From NCBI RefSeq assembly GCF_036010325.1, contig NZ_CP108549.1:8060001-8124000 (forward strand): a stretch of 64,000 bases of DNA. The letters run 5' to 3'. The stretch is from Streptomyces sp. NBC_01210. GTDB lineage: Bacteria > Actinomycetota > Actinomycetes > Streptomycetales > Streptomycetaceae. Shown here piece after piece: positions 24,206 to 32,639 of the stretch (its first letter is position 1; each line of letters opens with the position of its first letter). Under the pieces are notes generated by a model. That model saw nothing but the letters and a program-made list of their open reading frames with translations, ran no database searches and was not told where the DNA came from. Position numbers and translations under genes: made by a program.

Positions 24206-24838
24206 TCAGAAGAGGTGGATGGCCAGATGGCTCAGCGGCAGACCCAACTGCCAGGCCGGAGTCCATATCTGCTCGCACTCGTCCACAGGCACGTCCAGCG
24301 GGCCGGCCGGGGCCCACGGTCCGCTGTCGCCGAGGTCGGCGGCCAGCAGCTCAGTCTGCCGCAGCCAGCTCCAGGCGGCCCTCGCGAGCGCGAGATCCAC
24401 ATCGGCCCCCGCGTCGGGGTCCCGCTCCCGCTCCTCCCGGGCGGCCAGCCGCTCCTGCACCCACTCCTGCCAGGGATGACCGTACGAGGTGAGGGAGAGC
24501 CAGTCGTCGATGCGGGAGACCCCCCGGACACTCCCGAGTTCGTTCGCGCTGTCGCACAGATAGATGGTGAGCGCCAGCGTCTGTCTTCCCGCGCGGAACT
24601 CGAGCGAGCCGTTCCCCACAAGAGCACCCGTGCGGAGCATCTCGTCAGCGATGTACTCGGCGCAGAGCCATGCCATGGGTACTGCCAGCCCGCCGCTGCT
24701 GGTGCCGTTCGAACTCTCGGGCCGCACTCTTCCCACCTTCTTTCCGGACGACGTCGTATGCCGACTCGACCACGAGCCTCCAACGAGAAACACGGCTGAG
24801 GGCCCGTCTTTACTCAACTTCAGCGTGAGGTTTCGCAT
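24206..24838 (-). CDS. hypothetical protein, 210 aa
   Basis: Cytoplasmic protein without signal peptide or membrane segment, rich in Trp in the C-terminal half (SWLRQTELLAADLG, IWTPAWQLGLP). AAAGGGG precedes the ATG at 24838 at good spacing. Codon use is typical. I do not recognise a family. It lies downstream of and in the same direction as the gene starting at 25601, with a 97-nt gap, so cotranscription is possible. Confidence 0.7.
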   Translation of the reverse strand: MRNLTLKLSKDGPSAVFLVGGSWSSRHTTSSGKKVGRVRPESSNGTSSGGLAVPMAWLCAEYIADEMLRTGALVGNGSLEFRAGRQTLALTIYLCDSANELGSVRGVSRIDDWLSLTSYGHPWQEWVQERLAAREERERDPDAGADVDLALARAAWSWLRQTELLAADLGDSGPWAPAGPLDVPVDECEQIWTPAWQLGLPLSHLAIHLF

Positions 24839-24935
24839 ACGGTCACCCCTTTGTCGTGGTCCCAGGGGGAGCTGGCCACCATCGGGGCGGCCGGGGTGGA
24901 AGGGACCTTGCCACAGCCCGAAGCGAGCCATGGTG

Positions 24936-25601
24936 TCAGGCCGCCACGGCTGCCCATCCGGACCGCCAGCTGCCGTCGTGGAGCTGGAAGCGCAACAGCC
25001 CCGCGCGGCACCGCCGCCACGCAGGGCTGCCCGCGTCCGCCGCGCTCAGTGCGAGGAGTGCGAGGGCCGTGGCGGGCGGCTCGTCCTCGATGCGGCTGCC
25101 GTCCCGCCGCGCCGCCGCGATACGGGCCACCGCCTCACGCACCGGCTGCCGGCCGGCCGCCGGATGTTCCACCAGGAGCCGTGCCGCCCACAGGGCGGGG
25201 GAGCCGGACCGCCCGGTGAACGGGCAGGGCGTGGCGGTCGCGATGTCGTGGGCGAGCAGCCCGGCCAGCCGGCCGGGCGGCGCACCGCCGACGACCCCCA
25301 GATCGACATGGAGGGCCACCGCCTGGACGATCCGGGACAGAGCCGCGTACCCGGGCGCGGCGAGCAGCGGATGGCTCAGATCGACGGGCTTCCCCTCGCG
25401 CAGTGCCAGCGTCCGCAGCGCCGACTGGATCAACATCAACTCGGTGACAGGGACGCCGGATTGGGGACCGGCGCCACGCAGCCAGCGGCGCGCACGCCGG
25501 GCCGCGCGGGCCGCCGCGGCGTCGGGACAGCGGCTCAGCGCCAGGCAGGCCAGCGCGGTCTCGGCGATCGCCGGTCGCCGGGCAGGGGGCGTCTCGGTCA
25601 C
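24936..25601 (-). CDS. hypothetical alpha-helical repeat protein, 221 aa
   Basis: Alanine-rich, all-helical protein. Spaced segments such as ALACLALSRCPDA, LIQSALRTLALREG and FQLHDGSWRSGW at the C-terminus recall the alpha/alpha-toroid fold of prenyltransferase/squalene-cyclase-like proteins, in which QL.DGSW motifs repeat, but only one clear motif is seen. GTG at 25601 preferred: GAGGA lies 9 nt upstream and the start overlaps the stop of a small ORF. An in-frame ATG at 25775 would add 58 residues of non-typical composition. Function unknown. Confidence 0.65.
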   Translation of the reverse strand: MTETPPARRPAIAETALACLALSRCPDAAAARAARRARRWLRGAGPQSGVPVTELMLIQSALRTLALREGKPVDLSHPLLAAPGYAALSRIVQAVALHVDLGVVGGAPPGRLAGLLAHDIATATPCPFTGRSGSPALWAARLLVEHPAAGRQPVREAVARIAAARRDGSRIEDEPPATALALLALSAADAGSPAWRRCRAGLLRFQLHDGSWRSGWAAVAA

Positions 25602-25741
25602 AGGAACCGTCCTCGGGTGGCTCGGAACACGCAGTACGTACGTCGTGTCAGTACGCGCACCGCCGGGCCCGGGTTCAGCCGCAGCATCGCCTTGAGCACA
25701 CCGCGCTCCCTGGCCGTGCCCGAGGAAGACCTGGCACACAT
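25598..25741 (-). CDS. small ORF, 47 aa, coupled to the helical-repeat gene
   Basis: Reads MCARSSSGTARERGVLKAML at the start and ends CVFRATRGRFL. The stop overlaps the GTG of the next gene by 4 nt. The product is Arg-rich and strongly basic, with two Cys. No ribosome binding site is evident. It could be a real small basic protein or the remnant of a larger gene's C-terminus. The overlap and the GC3 pattern are the only support. Confidence 0.35.
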   Translation of the reverse strand: MCARSSSGTARERGVLKAMLRLNPGPAVRVLTRRTYCVFRATRGRFL

Positions 25742-26150
25742 TCAGAATGAGACCACCACCGCGGCGGAAGCTCATCGGTGTCCGTCGCCGCCGGGTGTGG
25801 CGAGTGCGTGCCGGAGCGCCGCCGGCGCGTCGTCGTCCGTGACGCCGAGATTCCGGGCCGCGACCACGTAGTTGCGGGTCGTTCGGAAACAACAGTTGGT
25901 CACACGGCGGGAGTTGCTGCGTGAGGCTGCCACCGGCCGGGGTGGATGTCACCGTAACCCTCCTCCGGGGGTGTCCTGTTGGCTGCGTCGCCGGGGCCGC
26001 ACCGAGCCTCAGAGAGCGGCGGGACGCCCTCGTGGAGTTGTCCGCCACCTGGCGCACACGGACCTGCTGGGTGCTCAGCGGCCGAAAGGGGCGACGGGTA
26101 CGGCGTCGAACAGCGATGAACGGTCGAACGGCACGACGAGCGGTACGGCG
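25742..26150. other. 409-bp stretch without a confident gene
   Basis: Contains only one short possible ORF on the minus strand (25772-25903, GTG start, 43 aa, begins MTNCCFRTTRNYVVAARNLG), whose stop overlaps the ATG at 25775 of the in-frame upstream extension of the helical-repeat gene. There is no ribosome binding site. It may be a decayed gene or the promoter region of the minus-strand genes at 24.2-25.7 kb. Confidence 0.4.
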
Positions 26151-26170
26151 GACGGCCGGTCCCGGCCGTC
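26151..26170 (-). terminator. hairpin immediately after the ECF sigma gene
   Basis: GACGGCCG and CGGCCGTC form a perfect 8-bp stem with a 4-nt loop, 1 nt beyond the sigma-factor stop codon. Confidence 0.6.
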
Positions 26171-26171
26171 G

Positions 26172-26720
26172 CTAGCGGCCGACAGCCGCCGGCGAGGTGG
26201 GCCTGCTGTAGCCCGGCAGGCAGCGGGCGAGCGCGCGCAGTCCGTAGTAAGAACGCGACTTGACCGTACCGGCGGGTATACCGAGTGCCTGGGCGGCCTC
26301 GTTGACGCTCAGCCCCTGGAAGTAGATCTGGACCAGCACGGCCCGGTGCTCGGGGCTCAGCGACCCGACCGCCGCCCGGACGTCGAGCGCGGCGACAGCG
26401 CTCTCCGTGATGTCCGCCGGGTCGGGCGTGGCGGCCAGAACACCGTCGCCGATCTCGGTGGGACGAGCCATCCGGGACCGGCGGGCGTCGATCGCGAGGC
26501 GGCGCCCGACCGTGAAGAGCCAGGGCCGCATCGACTCGTACGGACCGTCGAACGCTTCGGGGTGCTGCCAGGCGCGTACGAGCGTCTCCTGCAGCAGATC
26601 CTCGGCGCGCTGCTGGTCCCCGTAGGTCAGTCCGAGCAGAAAGCTCAGCAGTGCGGGGCCGTGTTCACGCTGCAGCTCCGCCATGGCCCGATCGTCGGTC
26701 GTCGCGGTCGCGGTCGCCAT
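26172..26720 (-). CDS. ECF RNA polymerase sigma factor
   Basis: A 182-aa extracytoplasmic-function sigma factor. Region 2 (about 15-85) includes EDLLQETLVRAWQHPEAF and MRPWLFTVGRRLAIDARR. Region 4 (about 120-172) includes LSPEHRAVLVQIYFQGLSVNEAA and the helix-turn-helix ALGIPAGTVKSRSYYGLRAL. AAAGGG precedes the ATG at 26720. No anti-sigma gene adjoins it. The ZAS anti-sigma factor at 18386 is the only candidate in the window, 7 kb away and not linked. Targets unknown. Confidence 0.92.
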   Translation of the reverse strand: MATATATTDDRAMAELQREHGPALLSFLLGLTYGDQQRAEDLLQETLVRAWQHPEAFDGPYESMRPWLFTVGRRLAIDARRSRMARPTEIGDGVLAATPDPADITESAVAALDVRAAVGSLSPEHRAVLVQIYFQGLSVNEAAQALGIPAGTVKSRSYYGLRALARCLPGYSRPTSPAAVGR

Positions 26721-26874
26721 TGCCAACACCCTTTCGCGCTGAAGTCGCTGCCACGTGGCGTATACGAACGCATCCAGGCGTGAAGGGACAGACGGCGCAC
26801 AGTGGTCTTCGGCGAGCGGTCGCACGGAGCGACGAATGGTGCGGTGAGCGGTCGGCCGGAAGTAAACGGGACCG

Positions 26875-27342
26875 CTACGGAACGACGGTCACCGGCCAGC
26901 GCCCCGCCTTCACCAGCCGTACCGCCACCGAACCGATGAACCGGTGGCCCGCCGACTCCGAAGCCCCGACCACCACGGCGTCCGCCTTCAGCTCGTCGGC
27001 TGCCGCGACAAGACCGCTGTACGGGTCGCCGCGGAAGGTGTGGAACTCCCAGCGGACCTCCCATATGCCCTTGACCCGCTCGGCGGCGGAGCGGATCTCG
27101 GCCACCAGCCCCTCGGCGATCTCGCCCGTCATGTCCCCGACCGGGACCGGGACCCCGAGCGCCGCACCCGCCGGCATTACCGGCTGGACGTACACGATGG
27201 CGAGCAGGGCATTCTGTCGTCGCGCGAGGCCGCCCGCGTACGACGCCGCACGCAGTGAGGAGTCGGATCCGTCCACACCGACGACGATGACCTTGGGGCC
27301 GTCGGTACCGCGTTCGAAGCGGTGAGGCTGCTGCTCTGTCAC
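26875..27342 (-). CDS. universal stress protein (UspA family)
   Basis: A single-domain 155-aa protein. VIVVGVDGSDSSLRAA opens the fold, and the C-terminal ATP-binding loop reads VVVGASESAGHRFIGSVAVRLV, close to the G-2x-G-9x-G(S/T) pattern. Expected to bind ATP and act in stress or dormancy physiology. The GTG at 27342 is supported by a -10 box TAGCCT exactly 7 nt upstream and absence of a ribosome binding site, indicating leaderless mRNA. Divergent from lysX with only 61 bp between the two starts. Confidence 0.9.
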   Translation of the reverse strand: MTEQQPHRFERGTDGPKVIVVGVDGSDSSLRAASYAGGLARRQNALLAIVYVQPVMPAGAALGVPVPVGDMTGEIAEGLVAEIRSAAERVKGIWEVRWEFHTFRGDPYSGLVAAADELKADAVVVGASESAGHRFIGSVAVRLVKAGRWPVTVVP

Positions 27343-27403
27343 ACCATTGAGGCTATCCGCTCCCGACAGGCGGCCCGCCGATGGTCTCCTTAGAGTGCGA
27401 AAC

Positions 27404-30400
27404 ATGACTGTCACCGTGGAGGCGCCCAGGTCCGCCCGTGGCGGCTTGCTCAGCAGGGTGCCAGAGGCGTTCGCGATGTTCTTCGCCGCACTGGGCGTGT
27501 TCTGCGTCATCCTTGCGCTCATCCCTCCACTGCGGCGACTGCTGCGGCCCGTCGCCCTGTTCCTGGACCGCATCGCCGTCCCGGTCAGCGCCAACCTCGC
27601 CTACGCCGTGTTCCTGCTGCTGCTCGCGGCGGCCATCGGGGCCCGTAAGAAGGCCGCGTGGTGGCTGGTCGTCGGATATCTGGCACTGGTGCTGATCGCG
27701 GACGTGCTGGTGGTGATCTTCGACGAGGATGTGACCTGGATCCCCAGCCTGGTGCTGTGCGTGATCGCCCTGGCGGTGCTGGTCATCGCGCGCGGGGAGT
27801 TCTACGCCGAGACCCGGCGCGGTGCGCTGCGCCGCGCGCTGCTCGTCCTGGTTCTCGGGCTCGCCGCCGGGGTACTCGTCAGCTGGGGTCTGGTCGAGCT
27901 CTTCCCCGGCTCGCTGCCGCAGGGCCAGCGGCTGCTGTGGGCCTCCAACCGGGTGCTCGGCGGACTGGTCTCCAGCGACCAGTTCGATGCCCGCCCGCCG
28001 CGCGTGCTCTTCTTCCTCCCTGGGCTGTTCGGCGCGATCGCCCTGCTCAGCGCGGCCAGCACACTATTCCGCTCGCAGCGACTGGAAGCCGCCCTGCACG
28101 GTGACGAAGAGCCCCGCATTCGCGCTCTGCTCGGCGCGTACGGCCGCCAGGACTCCCTCGGCTACTTCGCCACCCGCCGCGACAAGGCCGTCGTCTTCTC
28201 GCCCAACGGGAAGGCTGCCGTCACCTACCGCGTCGAGGCCGGTGTCTGTCTGGCCAGCGGCGACCCGGTCGGCGACCGTGCGGCCTGGACCCCCGCCATC
28301 GGAGCCTGGCTGGAGGTGGCCAAACGCTATGCCTGGGCCCCCGCAGTCATGGGCGCGTCCGAGGACGGCGCCAAAGTGTTCGCGCGCTCCGGGCTCGGCG
28401 CCATCCAGCTCGGTGACGAGGCGATCCTGCACGTCGCCCGGTTCGACCTCGACGGTCGCGACATGCGCGTCACCCGGCAGGCCGTGAACCGCGTCAAGCG
28501 GACCGGGGCGCGCACCCGGATCCGCCGGCACTCCGCCTTGACCGACGAGGAGATGCGGCAGATCGTCGACAAGGCCGACGCCTGGCGGGACACCGAGACC
28601 GAGCGCGGCTTCTCCATGGCGCTCGACCGCCTCGGCGACCCGGACGACGGCGACTGCCTCCTCGTCGAGGCCTTCGACGGAGACGGCAATCTGATCGCCC
28701 TGCTCTCCTTCGTGCCCTGGGGCAAGGACGGCATCTCGCTCGACCTGATGCGCCGTGACCGCGCCGCGCCCAACGGCGTGGTGGAGTTCATGGTCGCCGA
28801 ACTCTGCGCCCACGCGCCCAGACTCGGTGTACGCCGTATCTCGCTCAACTTCGCTGTGTTCCGCTCGGCGTTCGAGGAGGGCGCCCGCATCGGCGCGGGC
28901 CCGGTCCTGAGGGTGTGGCGCAAGCTGCTGCTCTTCCTCTCCAAGTGGTGGCAGCTGGAAGCCCTCTACCGGTCCAACGTCAAATACCAGCCCGAGTGGT
29001 ATCCGCGCTTCCTCTGTTACGGCGACGCGGGCTCGCTCGCCCGCGTCGGCCTCGCCTCCGGAATCGCCGAAGGCTTCGTCTCCGTACCGAGCCTGCGCAA
29101 GCTCTGGGGGAAGGGCAGAAGCGGGCAGGGCGTCGTCACGCCCGTCACCACCGAGGGGCTGCCGTCCATCGACGCGCTCGGCCTGGTGGGACCCGAATCG
29201 GGCGCGGTGGCGGGGGAGCAGCGGCTGCCGGAGCAGGTCTTCATCCGCCACCGCAAGCTGGAGCGGCTGCGCGCGGACGGCACTGACCCGTACCCCGTGG
29301 ACATCGCCGAGCGCACCGACACCCTCGCCGAGATCCGCGCCGCGCACCCCACGCTCGCCCCTGGTACCCGCACCGGCCGGCAGACCACCGTCGCAGGGCG
29401 CGTGATGGTCGTACGCGACCTCGGCGGCGTCGTCTTCGCCGTACTGCGCGACTGGTCGGGCGACCTCCAGCTCGCGTTCACCCGTGACGGCTCCGGCCGT
29501 GACGTCATCAAGGGTTTCACCTCCGACGTCGACTTCGGCGACCACATCACCGCCACCGGCGAGATCGGCGCCAGCGACAAGGGCGAGCTCTCGGTCTTCG
29601 TGACGGAGTGGCAGCTGACGGGCAAATGCCTGCGCCCGCTTCCCGACAAACGGCGCGGGCTCGCCGACCCGGAGGCCCGGGTGCGCCGCCGCTATCTGGA
29701 CCTGGTCGCCAGTCCCGATGCCCGCGATGTCGTACGCCACCGCTCCACCGCCGTCCAGGCGCTGCGGCAGGGGCTGCTGGAGCGCGGCTATCTCGAGGTC
29801 GAGACGCCGATGCTGCAGCAGATCCACGGCGGTGCCAATGCCCGCCCCTTCACCACCCACATCAACGCCTACGACCTCGACCTGTATCTGCGCATCGCCC
29901 CCGAGCTGTATCTCAAGCGGCTGTGCGTGGGCGGCCTGGAGAAGGTCTTCGAGATGGGCCGCACCTTCCGCAACGAAGGCGTCTCGTACAAGCACAACCC
30001 CGAGTTCACGATGCTGGAGGCGTATCAGGCCTTTGCGGACTACGACGTGATGCTCGATCTGACCCGCGAACTGATCCAGGGCGCGGCCACCGCCGCCTTC
30101 GGCTCCGCGATCGCGCACAAGGCCGGCCCGGACGGCAAGCTCGTCGAGCACGACATCTCGGGCCCCTGGCCGGTCAAGACGTTGTACGGGGCGGTGTCCG
30201 AGGCGCTCGGCGAGGAGGTCGACGCCGATACCGAAGAGACCGTGCTCAGAGCAATATGCGACCGGGCGGGCGTCCCGCACATCCCCGACGACACCCGCGG
30301 CGATGTGGTCCTGGAGATGTATGAGCGCCTTGTCGAGGAGCGGACCAAGATGCCCACCTTCTACAAGGACTTCCCGACCGACGTCTCCCCGCTCACCCGC

Positions 30401-30706
30401 CAGCACCGCCGGGACCCGCGCCTCGCCGAACGCTGGGACCTGGTCGCCTTCGGCGCGGAACTGGGCACCGCCTATTCGGAGTTGACCGACCCGGTGGAGC
30501 AGCGCCGCAGACTCACCGCGCAGTCGCTGCTCGCCGCGGGCGGCGACCCGGAGGCCATGGAGATCGACGAGGATTTCCTCGACGCGTTGGAGTACGCGAT
30601 GCCGCCGACCGGGGGTCTCGGCATTGGGGTCGACCGACTCGTCATGTTCCTTACCGGGCTGACCATCCGCGAGACACTGCCCTTCCCCCTGGTCCGCCGT
30701 AACTGA
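27404..30706 (+). CDS. lysX: LysX: fused lysyl-phosphatidylglycerol synthase and lysyl-tRNA synthetase
   Basis: An 1100-aa bifunctional enzyme that charges tRNA-Lys and transfers lysine to phosphatidylglycerol, making the membrane more cationic. Residues 1-230 form about six membrane helices. About 240-560 is the MprF-type transferase domain (YFATRRDKAVVFSPNG, FRSAFEEGARIGAGPVLRVW). About 620-720 is an OB-fold. The class II LysRS core runs to the end with motif 2 FRNEGVSYKHNPEFTMLE and motif 3 GLGIGVDRLVM. TAGAGT lies 7 nt before the ATG and there is no ribosome binding site. A housekeeping LysRS is expected elsewhere. Known in mycobacteria for resistance to cationic peptides. Confidence 0.95.
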   Translation: MTVTVEAPRSARGGLLSRVPEAFAMFFAALGVFCVILALIPPLRRLLRPVALFLDRIAVPVSANLAYAVFLLLLAAAIGARKKAAWWLVVGYLALVLIADVLVVIFDEDVTWIPSLVLCVIALAVLVIARGEFYAETRRGALRRALLVLVLGLAAGVLVSWGLVELFPGSLPQGQRLLWASNRVLGGLVSSDQFDARPPRVLFFLPGLFGAIALLSAASTLFRSQRLEAALHGDEEPRIRALLGAYGRQDSLGYFATRRDKAVVFSPNGKAAVTYRVEAGVCLASGDPVGDRAAWTPAIGAWLEVAKRYAWAPAVMGASEDGAKVFARSGLGAIQLGDEAILHVARFDLDGRDMRVTRQAVNRVKRTGARTRIRRHSALTDEEMRQIVDKADAWRDTETERGFSMALDRLGDPDDGDCLLVEAFDGDGNLIALLSFVPWGKDGISLDLMRRDRAAPNGVVEFMVAELCAHAPRLGVRRISLNFAVFRSAFEEGARIGAGPVLRVWRKLLLFLSKWWQLEALYRSNVKYQPEWYPRFLCYGDAGSLARVGLASGIAEGFVSVPSLRKLWGKGRSGQGVVTPVTTEGLPSIDALGLVGPESGAVAGEQRLPEQVFIRHRKLERLRADGTDPYPVDIAERTDTLAEIRAAHPTLAPGTRTGRQTTVAGRVMVVRDLGGVVFAVLRDWSGDLQLAFTRDGSGRDVIKGFTSDVDFGDHITATGEIGASDKGELSVFVTEWQLTGKCLRPLPDKRRGLADPEARVRRRYLDLVASPDARDVVRHRSTAVQALRQGLLERGYLEVETPMLQQIHGGANARPFTTHINAYDLDLYLRIAPELYLKRLCVGGLEKVFEMGRTFRNEGVSYKHNPEFTMLEAYQAFADYDVMLDLTRELIQGAATAAFGSAIAHKAGPDGKLVEHDISGPWPVKTLYGAVSEALGEEVDADTEETVLRAICDRAGVPHIPDDTRGDVVLEMYERLVEERTKMPTFYKDFPTDVSPLTRQHRRDPRLAERWDLVAFGAELGTAYSELTDPVEQRRRLTAQSLLAAGGDPEAMEIDEDFLDALEYAMPPTGGLGIGVDRLVMFLTGLTIRETLPFPLVRRN

Positions 30707-30824
30707 GCTCCGTTGCCCGCATCACTCCGCTGCTCCGATCGGGTGGGTTTCGCCTGCGTAACCGGTGTGGATGAGGTGCCCGGAGCGCCAGCCGTGCAAG
30801 CAGTTAGTCATGAAAAAGGACCAG

Positions 30825-31649
30825 ATGTTCCCGGGTCGGCGGTCGGTACTCCGAATCACCGCCTGCCTTGGCGCGGCCGCCACCGCCGGGCTGCTCTGCA
30901 CCGAGCAGGCGCATTCCCCCGCGGGGTCTGCCGCCACGCCCCCGGCCGGCGGCCCCCGGGCCGCCGCGGGCCCGCCGGTCTACACGTCGGCCTACCGGCT
31001 GCAGCCCATGACCGCGTACACGCCACCGCGCTTCAGGCGGGCGCTGCCACCGGTGCGACAGCGCCCTTTCCTCAGGATGTCGGAGGCGGGACGCACCATG
31101 GTGCTCACTTTCGACGACGGGCCCGACCCCCGCTACACCCCCGACATCCTGAGCACGCTGCGCGAGCACGAAGTGCGGGCGATGTTCTTCGTCTGCGGCG
31201 AGCTGGCCTCCGACAACCCGGACCTGCTCCGGGAGATGGCCGACGACGGGCACGTCGTGGGCAACCATTCCTGGTCGCACCCGCTGATCCCCAAGCTTCC
31301 GCCGTCCGGGATCCGCGACGAACTGGGCCGTACCAGCGAGGTGATCGAGCGGACGCTGGGCTCCGCGCCGCTCTGGTACCGGGCGCCGTACGGCGCCTGG
31401 AACAAGCTCTCCTTCGAGATCGGTGCGGAGCTCGGCATGGAGCCGCTGGCCTGGACCGTCGATTCCCTCGACTGGACGGAGCCGGGCACCGAATCGATTG
31501 TCCGCAGCGTGTTGGACGGTGCGGGTCCCGGCGTCGTCGTCCTTTCGCACGACGCGGGCGGCGACCGCTCGCAGAGCGTCGCCGCGCTGCGCAGCTATCT
31601 GCCCGAGCTGCTGGACGCCGGATACCGCATCACCGTCCCGCGCCGCTGA
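30825..31649 (+). CDS. secreted polysaccharide deacetylase (NodB domain)
   Basis: A 274-aa carbohydrate esterase 4 protein. N-terminal GRRSVLRIT with a hydrophobic stretch looks like a Tat or Sec signal. The NodB domain starts near residue 85 with MVLTFDDGPDPRYTPDIL (catalytic and metal Asp), continues with GNHSWSHP (metal His-x3-His) and WYRAPYGAWN, and ends with VVVLSHDAGG. It removes acetyl groups from peptidoglycan, chitin or an exopolysaccharide. ATG at 30825 has AAGGA 4 nt upstream; an ATG 15 nt earlier is possible. Convergent with the sortase gene. Confidence 0.9.
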   Translation: MFPGRRSVLRITACLGAAATAGLLCTEQAHSPAGSAATPPAGGPRAAAGPPVYTSAYRLQPMTAYTPPRFRRALPPVRQRPFLRMSEAGRTMVLTFDDGPDPRYTPDILSTLREHEVRAMFFVCGELASDNPDLLREMADDGHVVGNHSWSHPLIPKLPPSGIRDELGRTSEVIERTLGSAPLWYRAPYGAWNKLSFEIGAELGMEPLAWTVDSLDWTEPGTESIVRSVLDGAGPGVVVLSHDAGGDRSQSVAALRSYLPELLDAGYRITVPRR

Positions 31650-31675
31650 ACCGGCTGCGGTTCGCCGGTCCTGGT

Positions 31676-32329
31676 TCAGAGGGTCTTGACCATGCGCGCG
31701 AAGACCACGACGTTCCCCGAGTATCCGCCTGCCTTCGAGTAGCCGCCGCCACATGTGATCACACGCAGCTCCGGCTGTCCGGTGTCGCCGTACACCTGGG
31801 CGCCGGGGAATTGATCCTTGGGGAAGACCTCGACGCCGTACACCTCGAAGACCGCGGTCTTGCCGTCGAAGCGGTCCACCTCGATGTGGTTGCCCTTCTG
31901 GATGGAGCCGAGGCCGTAGAAGACGGCGGGCCCCGACAGATTGTCGACATGCCCGACGACGACCGCGGTACCACGCTGGCCGGGGGAGACGCCGTTCTGG
32001 TACCAGCCGGCCAGATTGGGGTCCTGCGGCGGCGGGGCGGCGATCCAGCCGTCCTGGTCCACGCCCACATCCGCGACCGGGGCGTCCACGTTGAGCGCCG
32101 GGATCCTCACCCGTGCCGCGGGGGCGTACACAAGCGGCTCGACGGAGGGGGGAATGAACGTCTCGCCGACCGCGCGGCCGGCCAGTGCGGCCGCGGCGGC
32201 AGGCTGCGGCGGTCCCAGGGTGACGTCCGAGCCATTCCTTATCAGGGCGATCCCGCTGAGCAGGGCGAGCGCCAGAACGCCCCAGGGTGAGCGTCTCGTC
32301 GATTTCCAGCCGCCGTAGTCCTGGCCCAT
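31676..32329 (-). CDS. class F sortase
   Basis: A 217-aa membrane-anchored transpeptidase. One N-terminal membrane helix (about 15-32), a Pro/Ala spacer, then the sortase barrel (about 75-217) with catalytic His in TAVVVGHVDN and Cys in LRVITCGGGYS; NVVVFARMVKTL ends the fold and supplies an Arg. Class F sortases of Actinobacteria anchor surface proteins, but their substrates are poorly known. GGAGGGAG lies just before the ATG. Divergent from the NGIRND-repeat protein and followed at a distance by its paralogue, which are the obvious candidate partners. Confidence 0.92.
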   Translation of the reverse strand: MGQDYGGWKSTRRSPWGVLALALLSGIALIRNGSDVTLGPPQPAAAAALAGRAVGETFIPPSVEPLVYAPAARVRIPALNVDAPVADVGVDQDGWIAAPPPQDPNLAGWYQNGVSPGQRGTAVVVGHVDNLSGPAVFYGLGSIQKGNHIEVDRFDGKTAVFEVYGVEVFPKDQFPGAQVYGDTGQPELRVITCGGGYSKAGGYSGNVVVFARMVKTL

Positions 32330-32639
32330 AGTTCTCCCTCCGTGGCGTCTGTAGCCACGCTAAGTGCGCTCGGTCAAAGCGGCGAGGAGGGAGGAGCGAA
32401 TGGGTGGTGGGGCCTGCGATGGTGACCCATCCGAGCAAAAGGCAGATAAAAATTCTGACGGTCTGTGACCTGCGACTCCGTCAGATCTTGCGGCGCGTCG
32501 TCGGCGTGTCGCCTCACCGGGGTGGACCAGCGCCGAAATGCGGCGGCTGCTCGCCCCAGTGAGGGTTCGTCATGGAAGACGTACTCGTCGAATTTCCCGG
32601 AGCGCCCGCTTTGGGGCGTCTTCCGCTGGAGGTTCAACG
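32330..32639. promoter_or_regulatory. 310-bp divergent promoter region, sortase / repeat protein
   Basis: Holds the ribosome binding sites of both genes, an A/T-rich patch (GATAAAAATTC near 32445) suitable as a -10 region, and an inverted repeat with arms CTGACGG (32455-32461) and CCGTCAG (32478-32484). No gene recognised. The repeat could be an operator serving both genes. Confidence 0.4.

Noticed and set aside
28064..30406. 780-aa open frame antisense to lysX
   Set aside because: Same shadow effect; the plus strand encodes complete LysX motifs and the antisense product has no recognisable domain.
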